A stretch of DNA of 14,880 nt. Origin: Pseudomonadota bacterium. Its GTDB lineage: Bacteria; Pseudomonadota; Gammaproteobacteria; Burkholderiales; Ferrovaceae. This document shows, piece after piece, positions 8,274 through 14,880 of the stretch. The position numbers and the translations under genes were made by a program. Numbering within the stretch: the first letter of the stretch is position 1; each line of letters begins with the position of its first letter. Location of the stretch: assembly GCA_021811005.1 (NCBI GenBank), contig JAJZPY010000049.1, forward strand, positions 1 through 14,880, read 5' to 3'. Below the pieces are notes generated by a model. The model was not told the origin of the DNA. It worked only from the letters and a program-made list of their open reading frames with translations, and did not search any database.

Positions 8274-8302
8274 CAAGACCACTTTTACGGAACCTGCTCC
8301 CC

Positions 8303-10774
8303 ATGAAAAAAGACCCGAAATCCGTCGTGTTCCACTATGAAAAACTGGGATGCGACTCCGCCACCATGCGCCATTCCCTGGCCAACCGCCTCACCTACAC
8401 GGTGGGCAAGGACCCTATCACGGCCACCGAGCGCGACTGGTTCCACGCCATTGCCTACATGGTGCGCGACCGGCTGGCGGAACGCTGGATGGAAACCATG
8501 CGCGGTTATTATCGGGACGACGCCAAGCGCGTGTACTACTTTTCCCTGGAGTTCCTGATCGGACGCATGCTCGTCAACGGCATGTCCAACCTCGGATGTC
8601 TCGGGGAATGCCGCAAGCTCCTGGAGGACCTGGGCCTCGATCTCGAAGAACTGAGCGAAATAGAACCCGATGCCGCGCTCGGCAACGGCGGTCTGGGGCG
8701 GCTCGCCGCCTGTTTCCTGGACTCCATGGCGACATTGGGCTTGCACGGCTACGGTTACGGCATCCGCTACGAATACGGCATGTTCAACCAGCGCATCATC
8801 GAAGGCGAACAGGTGGAGCATCCCGACAACTGGTTGCGCTACGGCAACCCGTGGGAGTTTTCCCGGCCCGAAGTGCTCTATCCCGTGAAGTTTTTCGGAC
8901 ACATCATGGAATACGTGGATGAAGAAGGGCGCCACTGCCACCATTGGGCCGATGCCGAAGAAGTGATGGCCATGGCATTCGACACGCCCATCCCGGGCCG
9001 CGGCAATGACGTGGTGAACAACATGCGGCTGTGGACCGCCAAGGCCACGCGCGATTTCAACTTGCGCCTGTTCAACGAAGGAAACTACATCCAGGCCGTG
9101 GAGGACAAGAACGCCTCTGAAAACCTCTCCAAAGTGCTCTACCCCGACGACACCACGTCCATGGGCCGGGAGTTGCGCCTGAAGCAGCAATACTTCTTCG
9201 TGAGCGCCTCCCTGCAGGACATCTTGCACCGCTTTCAGCGCTACCACAGCGACTTTTCGGAACTGCCCTCGAAAGTGGCCATCCAGCTCAACGACACGCA
9301 CCCTTCCGTGTCCATTCCGGAACTGATGCGCCTGCTGATGGATGCCCATCACCTGGGTTGGGACGAAGCCTGGCACATCACCCGGCGCGTGTTCTCCTAC
9401 ACCAACCACACCCTCATGCCGGAAGCCCTGGAAACCTGGCCGGTCCGGCTATTCGAACGCGTGCTGCCACGCCACATGCAGATCATCTTCGAAATCAACT
9501 TCCGCTTCCTCAAGGACGTGATGCACCATTACCCGGGGGACCACGATGTCCTGCGCCGCATGTCGATCATCGGGGAAGACGGCGAACGCACCGTGCGCAT
9601 GGCGCACCTGGCCATCGTGGGCAGCCATCGGGTCAACGGCGTGTCGGCCATCCACACCCGGCTCATGAAGGAATCCATCTTTTTCGATTTCGACCAGTTT
9701 TTTCCGGGGCGCATCATCAACATCACCAATGGCGTCACGCCCCGGCTCTGGATCGAACAGGCCAACCCGCTGTTGAGCGAACTCATCACGTCCCACATCG
9801 GCGATGGCTGGGTGCGCGATCTGGATGAGCTGAAGCGTCTGGTTCCGCTGGCGGAAAACCCGAAATTCCGGAAAAAATTCATGGCCGTAAAGCGCGCCAA
9901 CAAGGCCCGCCTGGCCGGGCTCATACACCGCCACCTGGGCATCACGGTGGATCCGGATTCCCTGTTCGACGTGCAGATCAAGCGCATCCACGAGTACAAA
10001 CGCCAGCTGCTCAACCTGTTGCACGTGGTGACGCGCTACAACCGGATCCGCCGCGGAGCACCGGGCCTTTCCCCACGCACCGTCATTTTCAGCGGCAAGG
10101 CCGCACCCGGCTATGTCATGGCCAAGCGCATCATCCGCCTCATCAACGACGTGGCCGACATCATCAACAACGATCCGGCCATGCACCGCCAGCTCAAGGT
10201 CGTGTTCATTCCCAACTACGACGTCTCGACCGCGCTCGACATCATTCCGGCGGCCGATCTGTCCGAGCAGATTTCCACTGCCGGGACCGAAGCGTCGGGC
10301 ACCGGCAACATGAAACTCGCCATGAACGGGGCACTCACCATCGGCACCCTGGATGGCGCCAACATCGAAATCCAGAATGCGGTGGGGGAAGAAAACCTGT
10401 TCATTTTCGGCCTGGACGCCGCCCAGGTGGAGGCCTGCAGGGCGGGCTACCGGCCGCGGGATCTGTACGAAACCAACGCCGAGCTGAAGGAAGTGCTCGA
10501 CATGATCGCCTCCGGATTTTTTTCCCCGGACGACCCGCAGCGCCACCAGCCGGTGGTGGACAGCCTGCTGCAACATGATTTTTACCTGCTGCTGGCCGAT
10601 TACGCAGCCTACATCAATGTCCAGGAGGCAGTGGATGCCCATTTCCAGGACCCCGACTCCTGGGCGCGCAAAGCCATCCTCAACGTGGGACACATGGGCC
10701 GCTTTTCAAGCGACCGTACGGTGTCCCAATACGCCGACGAAATCTGGAACGTGCACCACAAACACCACGCCTGA
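8303..10774 (+). CDS. glgP: Glycogen/alpha-glucan phosphorylase
   Basis: Releases glucose-1-phosphate from glycogen or maltodextrins using phosphate and pyridoxal phosphate; cytoplasmic, GT35 family. 823 aa from the ATG at 8303, close to the 815 aa of E. coli GlgP. The frame is open further upstream into zwf, but residues before MKKDPKSVVFHYEKLG do not fit the family. Seen: VYYFSLEFLIGRML, GNGGLGRLAACFLDS (127-141), QLNDTHPSVSIPELMR, NITNGVTPRLW, VQIKRIHEYKRQLLN (around 560-568) and the PLP site EASGTGNMKLAMNGAL with the Schiff-base lysine K671. The gap to zwf is 29 bases with only a weak Shine-Dalgarno (CGGAA), so expression may depend on the upstream genes. Its product, after phosphoglucomutase, feeds Zwf. 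The end faces the lactate permease gene eight bases away. Confidence 0.95.
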   Translation: MKKDPKSVVFHYEKLGCDSATMRHSLANRLTYTVGKDPITATERDWFHAIAYMVRDRLAERWMETMRGYYRDDAKRVYYFSLEFLIGRMLVNGMSNLGCLGECRKLLEDLGLDLEELSEIEPDAALGNGGLGRLAACFLDSMATLGLHGYGYGIRYEYGMFNQRIIEGEQVEHPDNWLRYGNPWEFSRPEVLYPVKFFGHIMEYVDEEGRHCHHWADAEEVMAMAFDTPIPGRGNDVVNNMRLWTAKATRDFNLRLFNEGNYIQAVEDKNASENLSKVLYPDDTTSMGRELRLKQQYFFVSASLQDILHRFQRYHSDFSELPSKVAIQLNDTHPSVSIPELMRLLMDAHHLGWDEAWHITRRVFSYTNHTLMPEALETWPVRLFERVLPRHMQIIFEINFRFLKDVMHHYPGDHDVLRRMSIIGEDGERTVRMAHLAIVGSHRVNGVSAIHTRLMKESIFFDFDQFFPGRIINITNGVTPRLWIEQANPLLSELITSHIGDGWVRDLDELKRLVPLAENPKFRKKFMAVKRANKARLAGLIHRHLGITVDPDSLFDVQIKRIHEYKRQLLNLLHVVTRYNRIRRGAPGLSPRTVIFSGKAAPGYVMAKRIIRLINDVADIINNDPAMHRQLKVVFIPNYDVSTALDIIPAADLSEQISTAGTEASGTGNMKLAMNGALTIGTLDGANIEIQNAVGEENLFIFGLDAAQVEACRAGYRPRDLYETNAELKEVLDMIASGFFSPDDPQRHQPVVDSLLQHDFYLLLADYAAYINVQEAVDAHFQDPDSWARKAILNVGHMGRFSSDRTVSQYADEIWNVHHKHHA

Positions 10775-10782
10775 GCGCAACG

Positions 10783-12597
10783 TCACTTGCCGATCGGCAG
10801 CGCCGGAATGGCTCCGGGAAACACGTACGCCTGCAACAGCGCGATCAGGCCGATGACGGCTGCCCCCGCCAGGGAATGCCAGAACACGGTGCGGAAAATC
10901 GGCCCGAGGGCATGGGCCCGCTCGTGCGGATCGTCATAGCAGGCGGCACAGGCCACCATGATCGACTGCGCATCGATCATTTTCCCCATCACGCCGCCCG
11001 TGGAATTGGTGGCCACGATCAGCACTTCATTCAGATGCAGCTGCTGCGCCGTGATGCGCTGCAAGCTTCCGAACAGGGCGTTGGATGCCGTGTCAGAGCC
11101 CGTGAGGAACACGCCCAGCCAGCCCAGGTAAGCCGCAAAGAACGGATACAGTGCGCCGGCACCGGTAAACGCCAACCCCAGCACGGCATCCGTCCCGGAA
11201 TAGCGGGTGAGGAACCCGAGTCCCAGCACCTGGCCGATCACCAGCACCGGTGTTTTCATGCGTTGGGCCGTGCTGGAAACCGCTTCCTTCCACTGGCGGG
11301 CAGTCATCCGCAAGGCCAGGCCGGACAGTACGGCCGCCACAAACACCCCCGTGCCGGCGGCGGAAAGCCAGTTGAGCGTGAACTTCGCCGCCTCCGGCTT
11401 GGCCGTGAGGGAGGCCACCGGCGGCATGCGCTGCACCAGGTTATGCAGCGACGGCATTTCCCACACGGGCAGGGACGCCGTGCCGCCGAAATGGGATCCG
11501 AACAGCGTGGTGCTGAACGTGCTGGTGGCAAACAGTCCGTTGAGCGCTTTTTTCCAGTCCGGCATGCCCCACAGGGCGCAGCACAGGATCAGGATGGCCC
11601 ACGGCAGCCAGGCATAGAGGGTTTCGCGCACCGTGTAGGGATACTTCCAGTTGGTCGCATCCTTTTTTGCGGCCAGTGTTTCTCCGCCTTCCTGCTTCAG
11701 GGCTTCGCGTTCCGAACGCAACAGGAAACGCGTTTTGGGATGCCACACGAAACGCAGGAAAAGGGCGGTGCAAATCACGGAAAACACGCCCGACACCACG
11801 TCCGTCATGAGGTGCAGCTCGCTCGTGCCCGAGGCGTAATATTGCATGAGGGCAAACGTGACGCCCGCGCAGAGCGCGGCCGGCCACACTTCGAAGGCCT
11901 CTTTCCAGGTGCCGCCTTCCATTTTCACGAAAGTGGCCACCAGCCAGAACGGCACCAGCATCGACACCCAGGGCAACTGGTGCCCGGCCATGGAGGACAC
12001 CGTCACTTCATCCAGTCCGCTCACGGCCGCCAGGGTCACGATGGGCGTCCCGATGGCGCCCCAGGCCACGGGCGCGGTGTTGGCCAGCAGGTTGAGCACG
12101 GCCGACTGGAACGGCTTGAACCCCAGCCCCACCATGACCGCGCCGGCAATGGCCACCGGCGTTCCAAAGCCCGAAGTGCCTTCGATGATGGCGCCGAAGG
12201 AAAAGGCAATCAGCACGCATTGCAGGCGCCGGTCGAAGGAAATATGGATGATCGATTCCTTGACGATTTCGAATTTCCCGGTGATAACCGTCATGGTGTA
12301 GAGAAACATGGCCGCCAGCACGATCCAGATGATGCCAAGAAAGCCTGACAAAGTTCCCAGCACGAAAGCGGACACGGCCGCTGCCACCGGCATCCGGAAC
12401 GCGATGCAGGTCACCAGGAATGCCGCGATGACGCCAAAAAACGCGGCATAGGGCGCCGATATGCCCAGCCGCAGGGTGCCGTCACGATCGCGATGGGGAT
12501 GCAGGGCAATGAAATACAGCAGGGTGAGGATGGGAATTGCGGCAACCAGGGTCGAAGCGAAAGCGTTTCCGAACGGATTATAGTTTTGATAGTACAT
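10783..12597 (-). CDS. L-lactate permease (LctP/LldP family)
   Basis: Inner-membrane transporter for L-lactate, with D-lactate or glycolate as possible substrates (LctP family). 604 aa from the ATG at 12597, chosen because GGAGGAG (complement of 12603-12609) lies five bases upstream; it also gives MYYQNYNPFGNAF, matching the family N-terminus (QNYDPAGN in E. coli LldP). A longer frame from 12645 has no support. Seen: many hydrophobic helices, the signature EGTSGFGTPVAIAG (about 134-147), NTAPVAWGAIGTPI, GWLGVFLTGSDTASNALFG (about 492-510) and NSTGGVMGKMIDAQSI. It is about 50 residues longer than E. coli LldP, mainly through a charged stretch near 286-316 (SEREALKQEGGETLAAKK) and extra sequence near 356-381. 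It converges on glgP and diverges from a two-component pair that may regulate it. No lactate or glycolate dehydrogenase is in view. Confidence 0.92.
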   Translation of the reverse strand: MYYQNYNPFGNAFASTLVAAIPILTLLYFIALHPHRDRDGTLRLGISAPYAAFFGVIAAFLVTCIAFRMPVAAAVSAFVLGTLSGFLGIIWIVLAAMFLYTMTVITGKFEIVKESIIHISFDRRLQCVLIAFSFGAIIEGTSGFGTPVAIAGAVMVGLGFKPFQSAVLNLLANTAPVAWGAIGTPIVTLAAVSGLDEVTVSSMAGHQLPWVSMLVPFWLVATFVKMEGGTWKEAFEVWPAALCAGVTFALMQYYASGTSELHLMTDVVSGVFSVICTALFLRFVWHPKTRFLLRSEREALKQEGGETLAAKKDATNWKYPYTVRETLYAWLPWAILILCCALWGMPDWKKALNGLFATSTFSTTLFGSHFGGTASLPVWEMPSLHNLVQRMPPVASLTAKPEAAKFTLNWLSAAGTGVFVAAVLSGLALRMTARQWKEAVSSTAQRMKTPVLVIGQVLGLGFLTRYSGTDAVLGLAFTGAGALYPFFAAYLGWLGVFLTGSDTASNALFGSLQRITAQQLHLNEVLIVATNSTGGVMGKMIDAQSIMVACAACYDDPHERAHALGPIFRTVFWHSLAGAAVIGLIALLQAYVFPGAIPALPIGK

Positions 12598-12658
12598 GAG
12601 TGCTCCTCCAAGCGTACGTTGGGGCGCCACCCTGTCAGGCCACACAAGATGGCTCGGG

Positions 12659-12686
12659 CAACCCGCTCGCGGGTTGACCCCTTTTT
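12659..12686 (+). terminator. perfect 8-bp hairpin followed by T5, in the lctP leader
   Basis: CAACCCGC (12659-12666) and GCGGGTTG (12669-12676) are exact reverse complements, and five T follow at 12682-12686. With a bulged A, GGG at 12656-12658 can extend the stem onto CCC at 12678-12680. On the + strand this has the form of an intrinsic terminator and would stop transcripts that leave the lctP locus antisense and head for the kinase gene. On the minus strand it would lie in the 5' untranslated leader of lctP, or it could be a DNA operator. The structure is seen directly; the role is open. Confidence 0.45.
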
Positions 12687-12715
12687 CACAAGGAAACTGA
12701 CTGCATGCTGCTTTC

Positions 12716-12742
12716 TATCGTTACTATAATATAAAATATATC
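12716..12742. promoter_or_regulatory. AT-rich divergent promoter core
   Basis: This is the only strongly AT-rich stretch in the window. It contains a perfect TATAAT (12725-12730) on the + strand, but no good -35 hexamer sits 16-18 bases upstream. On the minus strand TATTAT and TATATT are possible -10 elements for lctP, again without a good -35. Lack of -35 elements would fit activator-dependent promoters. It lies between the divergent permease and kinase genes. Confidence 0.4.
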
Positions 12743-12786
12743 CTGGGTGTGGGACTGGAAATGAAAGCGCCATGCCCGCAAACCCG

Positions 12787-12805
12787 GATGAAACGTGTTT
12801 CCATC
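12787..12805. repeat. inverted repeat upstream of the histidine kinase gene
   Basis: GATGAAAC (12787-12794) and GTTTCCATC (12797-12805) form an inverted repeat around GT, perfect over GAAAC/GTTTC and extending through one bulged base. It ends 13 bases before the chosen kinase ATG. It could be a regulator binding site or a small mRNA hairpin. If the kinase used the GTG at 12795, the repeat would overlap the start. Confidence 0.3.
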
Positions 12806-12818
12806 TGCATGGGATGCC

Positions 12819-13931
12819 ATGGAAAACGGAATGTTCGACCGACTGGGGTTCCGCTGGCTTTTTGATGCCGCGGCGGATGCACTTTTGCTGGTGGACGCAG
12901 AAGGCCGCATCGCGCTCTCCAACACGGCGGCGCAGGAACTGTTCGGCTGGCCGCAGCGCCAGCTGGACGGCCAGTCCGTGGAGGCCCTCATCCCCCAGCG
13001 CCTGCGCCTGCACCATCGCAACCTGCGCCAGGCCTACGGACGCGACCCCCATCGCCGGGCCGCAGGCCAGGGCCTGGAACTGGTCGCCCTCAACAGCGAG
13101 GGCAAGGAATTTCCGGCGGAAATCAGCCTCACTCCCCTGCAAGCGGATGGCCAGGCTTTCACCCTGGCCACCGTGCACAACATCAGCGCCCGCAAGCAGC
13201 TGGAGCGTGACTTGCTCGAAAAGCGACGCGAAATGGATGCCCTGCAGAAAGTGCACGTGGCCGCGCAAACAGCCGCAGTCATCGCCCACGAGCTCAACCA
13301 GCCCCTGCTCGCCATCAGTTCCTACAGCAAATCGGCCCTGCTCATGCTTGAAGCCGCCCGGCCCAACATCGAACGGCTCAAGCAGGCCATCACCGGCTGC
13401 GAAGTGCAGACGCGCCGGGCCGGGGAATCGATTCGCGAACTGCTGGGTTTTCTCAACATGAGCGAATGCCCTGCGGAAGTGTTCGACATCAGCCCCGAAA
13501 TTCTCGAGATGCTGGACACGGCCTGCGCCGAACATCACCTGCAGGTGGATTCCCGCCCGCAGCTGGAACAGGGGCTGCCCCCGGTCAAGGCCAACCGCAC
13601 CCAGGTGCAGAAAATCCTGCTCAATCTGTTTCACAACAGCATCGAAGCCATGGAAGCCGGGCAAACCCTCAACCCCACCTTGACCGTGCACGCCCGCGTG
13701 CTTCAGGACGAACCGCTGGTTCAGGTCTCCGTGGCCGACAATGGCCCCGGCTTTGGCCCGGACCAGATCAAGCGGGTGTTCGATCCGTTCTTTACCACCA
13801 AGTCCGCCGGCATCGGCATGGGCCTGGCCATCAGCCGTTCCCTGGTGGAAGCCAACGGCGGCCACCTCTGGCTGGATTCCGGCGCACGCCCGGGCGCCCA
13901 ATTTCACTTGACCCTGCCGATATCTCCATGA
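12819..13931 (+). CDS. Soluble PAS-domain sensor histidine kinase, FixL-like
   Basis: Cytoplasmic sensor kinase, 370 aa from the ATG at 12819 (GGGA four bases upstream); GTG at 12795 or ATG at 12831 are alternatives. No membrane helix or signal peptide is seen. Layout: one PAS domain at about residues 13-122, a helical linker, the dimerisation and phosphoacceptor box AVIAHELNQPLLAI with H157, then the ATPase domain with N box LLNLFHNSIEAM (N273), G1 box DNGPGFG (307-313), F box DPFFTTKS and G2 box GIGMGLAIS (331-339). The HELNQPL box is that of FixL/DctB-type kinases. In the PAS domain, IPQRLRLHHRNL puts H66 where FixL proteins have their haem-ligand histidine, but the FixL gating arginine is not conserved. 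The signal is therefore unknown. It overlaps the response regulator by ATGA and is divergent from lctP. Confidence 0.9.
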   Translation: MENGMFDRLGFRWLFDAAADALLLVDAEGRIALSNTAAQELFGWPQRQLDGQSVEALIPQRLRLHHRNLRQAYGRDPHRRAAGQGLELVALNSEGKEFPAEISLTPLQADGQAFTLATVHNISARKQLERDLLEKRREMDALQKVHVAAQTAAVIAHELNQPLLAISSYSKSALLMLEAARPNIERLKQAITGCEVQTRRAGESIRELLGFLNMSECPAEVFDISPEILEMLDTACAEHHLQVDSRPQLEQGLPPVKANRTQVQKILLNLFHNSIEAMEAGQTLNPTLTVHARVLQDEPLVQVSVADNGPGFGPDQIKRVFDPFFTTKSAGIGMGLAISRSLVEANGGHLWLDSGARPGAQFHLTLPISP

Positions 13932-14548
13932 AAAAAAACCAACGAGTCTATGTGGTGGACGACGACGAAGCGGTGCGCCATTCCCTCACCATGCTGCTGG
14001 AAACGGCCGGCTACAGCGCCAGCGAATTTCCCAGCGGAGAATCCTTCCTGGCTTCCTGCAGCGACCATTGCGAAGGGTGCGTGATCCTCGACGTGCACAT
14101 GCCCGGCATGGACGGAGTGGCTGTCTACCAGGCCTTGCAGTCCAAAGGGCGTCATCCCCCGGTGATTTTTCTGACGGCCTACGGCAGCATCCCCATGTCG
14201 GTACAGGCCATCAAGTCAGGAGCGCTCGACTACCTCACCAAGCCGGTGGACGGGACGCTGCTGCTGGAACGGGTGCAGGAAGCCCTGCGCCAGGATGAGC
14301 GACTGCGCGCCCACGACGCGGTCAATTCCGAAATGCAGGAGCGGCTGTCCAGCCTGACTGCGCGTGAACACGACGTCATGGACCTGGCCGTGGCCGGACT
14401 CACCAACAAGGAAATCGCGCAGCGCCTGCAAATCAGCCACCGCACCGTGGAAATCCACCGGGCCCGGGTCATGCACAAGACAGGAGCCACCAACCTGCTG
14501 GAACTCGCGCGCATTGCCGAAACCACCCTACGCCCCGGAACCTCCTAA
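13928..14548 (+). CDS. FixJ-family response regulator
   Basis: DNA-binding response regulator, 206 aa, the usual size for FixJ. The start ATG overlaps the kinase stop (ATGA), so the two are translationally coupled and surely partners. Receiver domain at about residues 5-118: acidic pocket D11-D12-D13, phosphoacceptor D55 in VILDVHMPGMDG, T83 in FLTAYGS and K105 in YLTKPVDG are all present. A short linker leads to a LuxR-type helix-turn-helix at about 143-200, with LTAREHDVMDLAVAGLTNKEIA and a recognition region SHRTVEIHRARVMHKTGA. Phosphorylation by the kinase should switch on DNA binding. Plausible targets are the divergent lctP promoter, its own operon and the nitroreductase gene downstream; this is inferred from position only. 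The start codon is followed by a run of eight A. Confidence 0.93.
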   Translation: MKKNQRVYVVDDDEAVRHSLTMLLETAGYSASEFPSGESFLASCSDHCEGCVILDVHMPGMDGVAVYQALQSKGRHPPVIFLTAYGSIPMSVQAIKSGALDYLTKPVDGTLLLERVQEALRQDERLRAHDAVNSEMQERLSSLTAREHDVMDLAVAGLTNKEIAQRLQISHRTVEIHRARVMHKTGATNLLELARIAETTLRPGTS

Positions 14549-14616
14549 GGGTTCATACGGATTTCCCGCCGGCCAGGCGAAGGTTACTGTCCTCTGAAAA
14601 GGCGAGGAAACAGACC

Positions 14617-14880
14617 ATGAGACCAGCCGAAGCACATTGCCGGGACCAGACGGTATTCCAGGTCATTCTGGCACGCCATTCCGTGCGCTCCTACGCACCC
14701 CGGCCCGTCACCGAATCCGAAATACAGACCTTGCTGGAAGCCGCGGTGCGCGCACCCACGGCCCTGCACCAGGAACCCTGGGCGTTTGTGGTGATCCAGG
14801 ATTCGGTCTGGCTCAAACGGATTTCGGATGTTGCCCGGCCCCTGTTCCTGCACAACCTCCTGCACAAGACCGGCTCAGGC
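14617..14880 (+). CDS. Nitroreductase family protein, 3' partial
   Basis: First 88 codons of an FMN-dependent nitroreductase-fold protein; the frame is still open at the window end. GAGGAAA (14604-14610) lies six bases before the ATG, a good ribosome binding site. Seen: the FMN-phosphate motif ARHSVRSYAPRPV (19-31), a helix TESEIQTLLEAAVRAPTALH and the HQEPWAFVVI segment (51-60), which matches the usual APS-x-x-NxQPW pattern with His in place of Asn. Members reduce nitroaromatics, quinones or flavins with NAD(P)H; others are involved in flavin destruction for cobalamin synthesis or in dehalogenation. The specific role cannot be assigned from this fragment. It lies 68 bases after the response regulator gene, with no terminator seen between, so it may share its transcript. 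Confidence 0.85.
   Translation, partial: MRPAEAHCRDQTVFQVILARHSVRSYAPRPVTESEIQTLLEAAVRAPTALHQEPWAFVVIQDSVWLKRISDVARPLFLHNLLHKTGSG

Noticed and set aside
6657..8282. Long minus-strand open frame opposite zwf (541 codons)
   Set aside because: Zwf is fully supported by motifs on the + strand; the antisense product has no domain pattern or ribosome binding site.
8225..8302. Extended N-terminus for glgP starting inside zwf
   Set aside because: The added residues do not resemble phosphorylases, and the ATG at 8303 gives the normal family N-terminus and length.
9449..10693. Minus-strand open frame opposite glgP
   Set aside because: It lies within a gene with all glycogen phosphorylase motifs, and its His/Val/Gly-rich translation looks like a composition artefact.
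10788..10799. Perfect palindrome TGCCGATCGGCA near the end of lctP
   Set aside because: Twelve bases with no loop, inside the coding sequence and without a T-run; too weak for a terminator and easily due to chance.
10876..12348. Long open frame on the + strand opposite lctP (490 codons)
   Set aside because: It is antisense to a clear LctP permease, rich in His, Gly, Arg and Gln, has no recognisable domain, and is the usual shadow of a biased GC-rich gene.
14549..14616. Terminator between the response regulator and the nitroreductase gene
   Set aside because: The short CG-rich segment CCGCCGGCCAGGCG has no stable stem followed by T residues.

Overview
The window is a dense, GC-rich stretch of bacterial chromosome with short intergenic gaps, overlapping start and stop codons, and strong codon bias toward G/C in third positions. 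Gene content (67K-type SppA, PsiE, FixL/FixJ-like two-component pair, LldP/LctP permease, short 6-phosphogluconate dehydrogenase) points to a proteobacterium, most likely beta or gamma. The sequence alone does not let me name a genus. No tRNA, rRNA, CRISPR array, insertion sequence or phage gene is visible. No gap between genes exceeds about 220 bases.

Layout. (1) Bases 1-2172: two consecutive ABC-2 type permeases, the first cut by the window edge, overlapping by one base. They are the membrane half of an exporter whose ATPase and probable membrane-fusion protein should lie upstream. (2) 2253-4576: a PsiE-like four-helix membrane protein and an SppA-type signal peptide peptidase, with ATGA overlap. 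(3) 4685-10774: a carbon-metabolism block, transaldolase, short 6-phosphogluconate dehydrogenase, glucose-6-phosphate dehydrogenase and glycogen phosphorylase, closely packed on the + strand. (4) 10783-12597, minus strand: an L-lactate/glycolate permease converging on glgP with only 8 bases between. (5) 12819-14548, plus strand: a soluble PAS-domain histidine kinase and a FixJ-type response regulator, divergent from the permease, with ATGA overlap. (6) From 14617: the first 88 codons of a nitroreductase-family protein, cut by the window end.

How the parts fit. Glycogen phosphorylase releases glucose-1-phosphate. After conversion to glucose-6-phosphate elsewhere, Zwf and Gnd oxidise it to ribulose-5-phosphate, and transaldolase recycles pentoses into hexoses. 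The block therefore looks like a unit that turns stored glycogen into reducing power and pentoses. Both dehydrogenases have acidic residues after the second Rossmann strand, where NADP-dependent relatives carry arginine. This suggests the pathway may make NADH rather than NADPH. The divergent permease and two-component pair look like a transporter and its possible regulator. The 221-base divergent region holds an AT-rich core with a perfect TATAAT, a perfect 8-bp hairpin and a second inverted repeat.

I did not find a clearly new system. The most interesting points are the coenzyme-specificity residues in Zwf and Gnd, the FixL-like PAS kinase facing the lactate permease with its structured divergent region, and the coupled PsiE-SppA pair.
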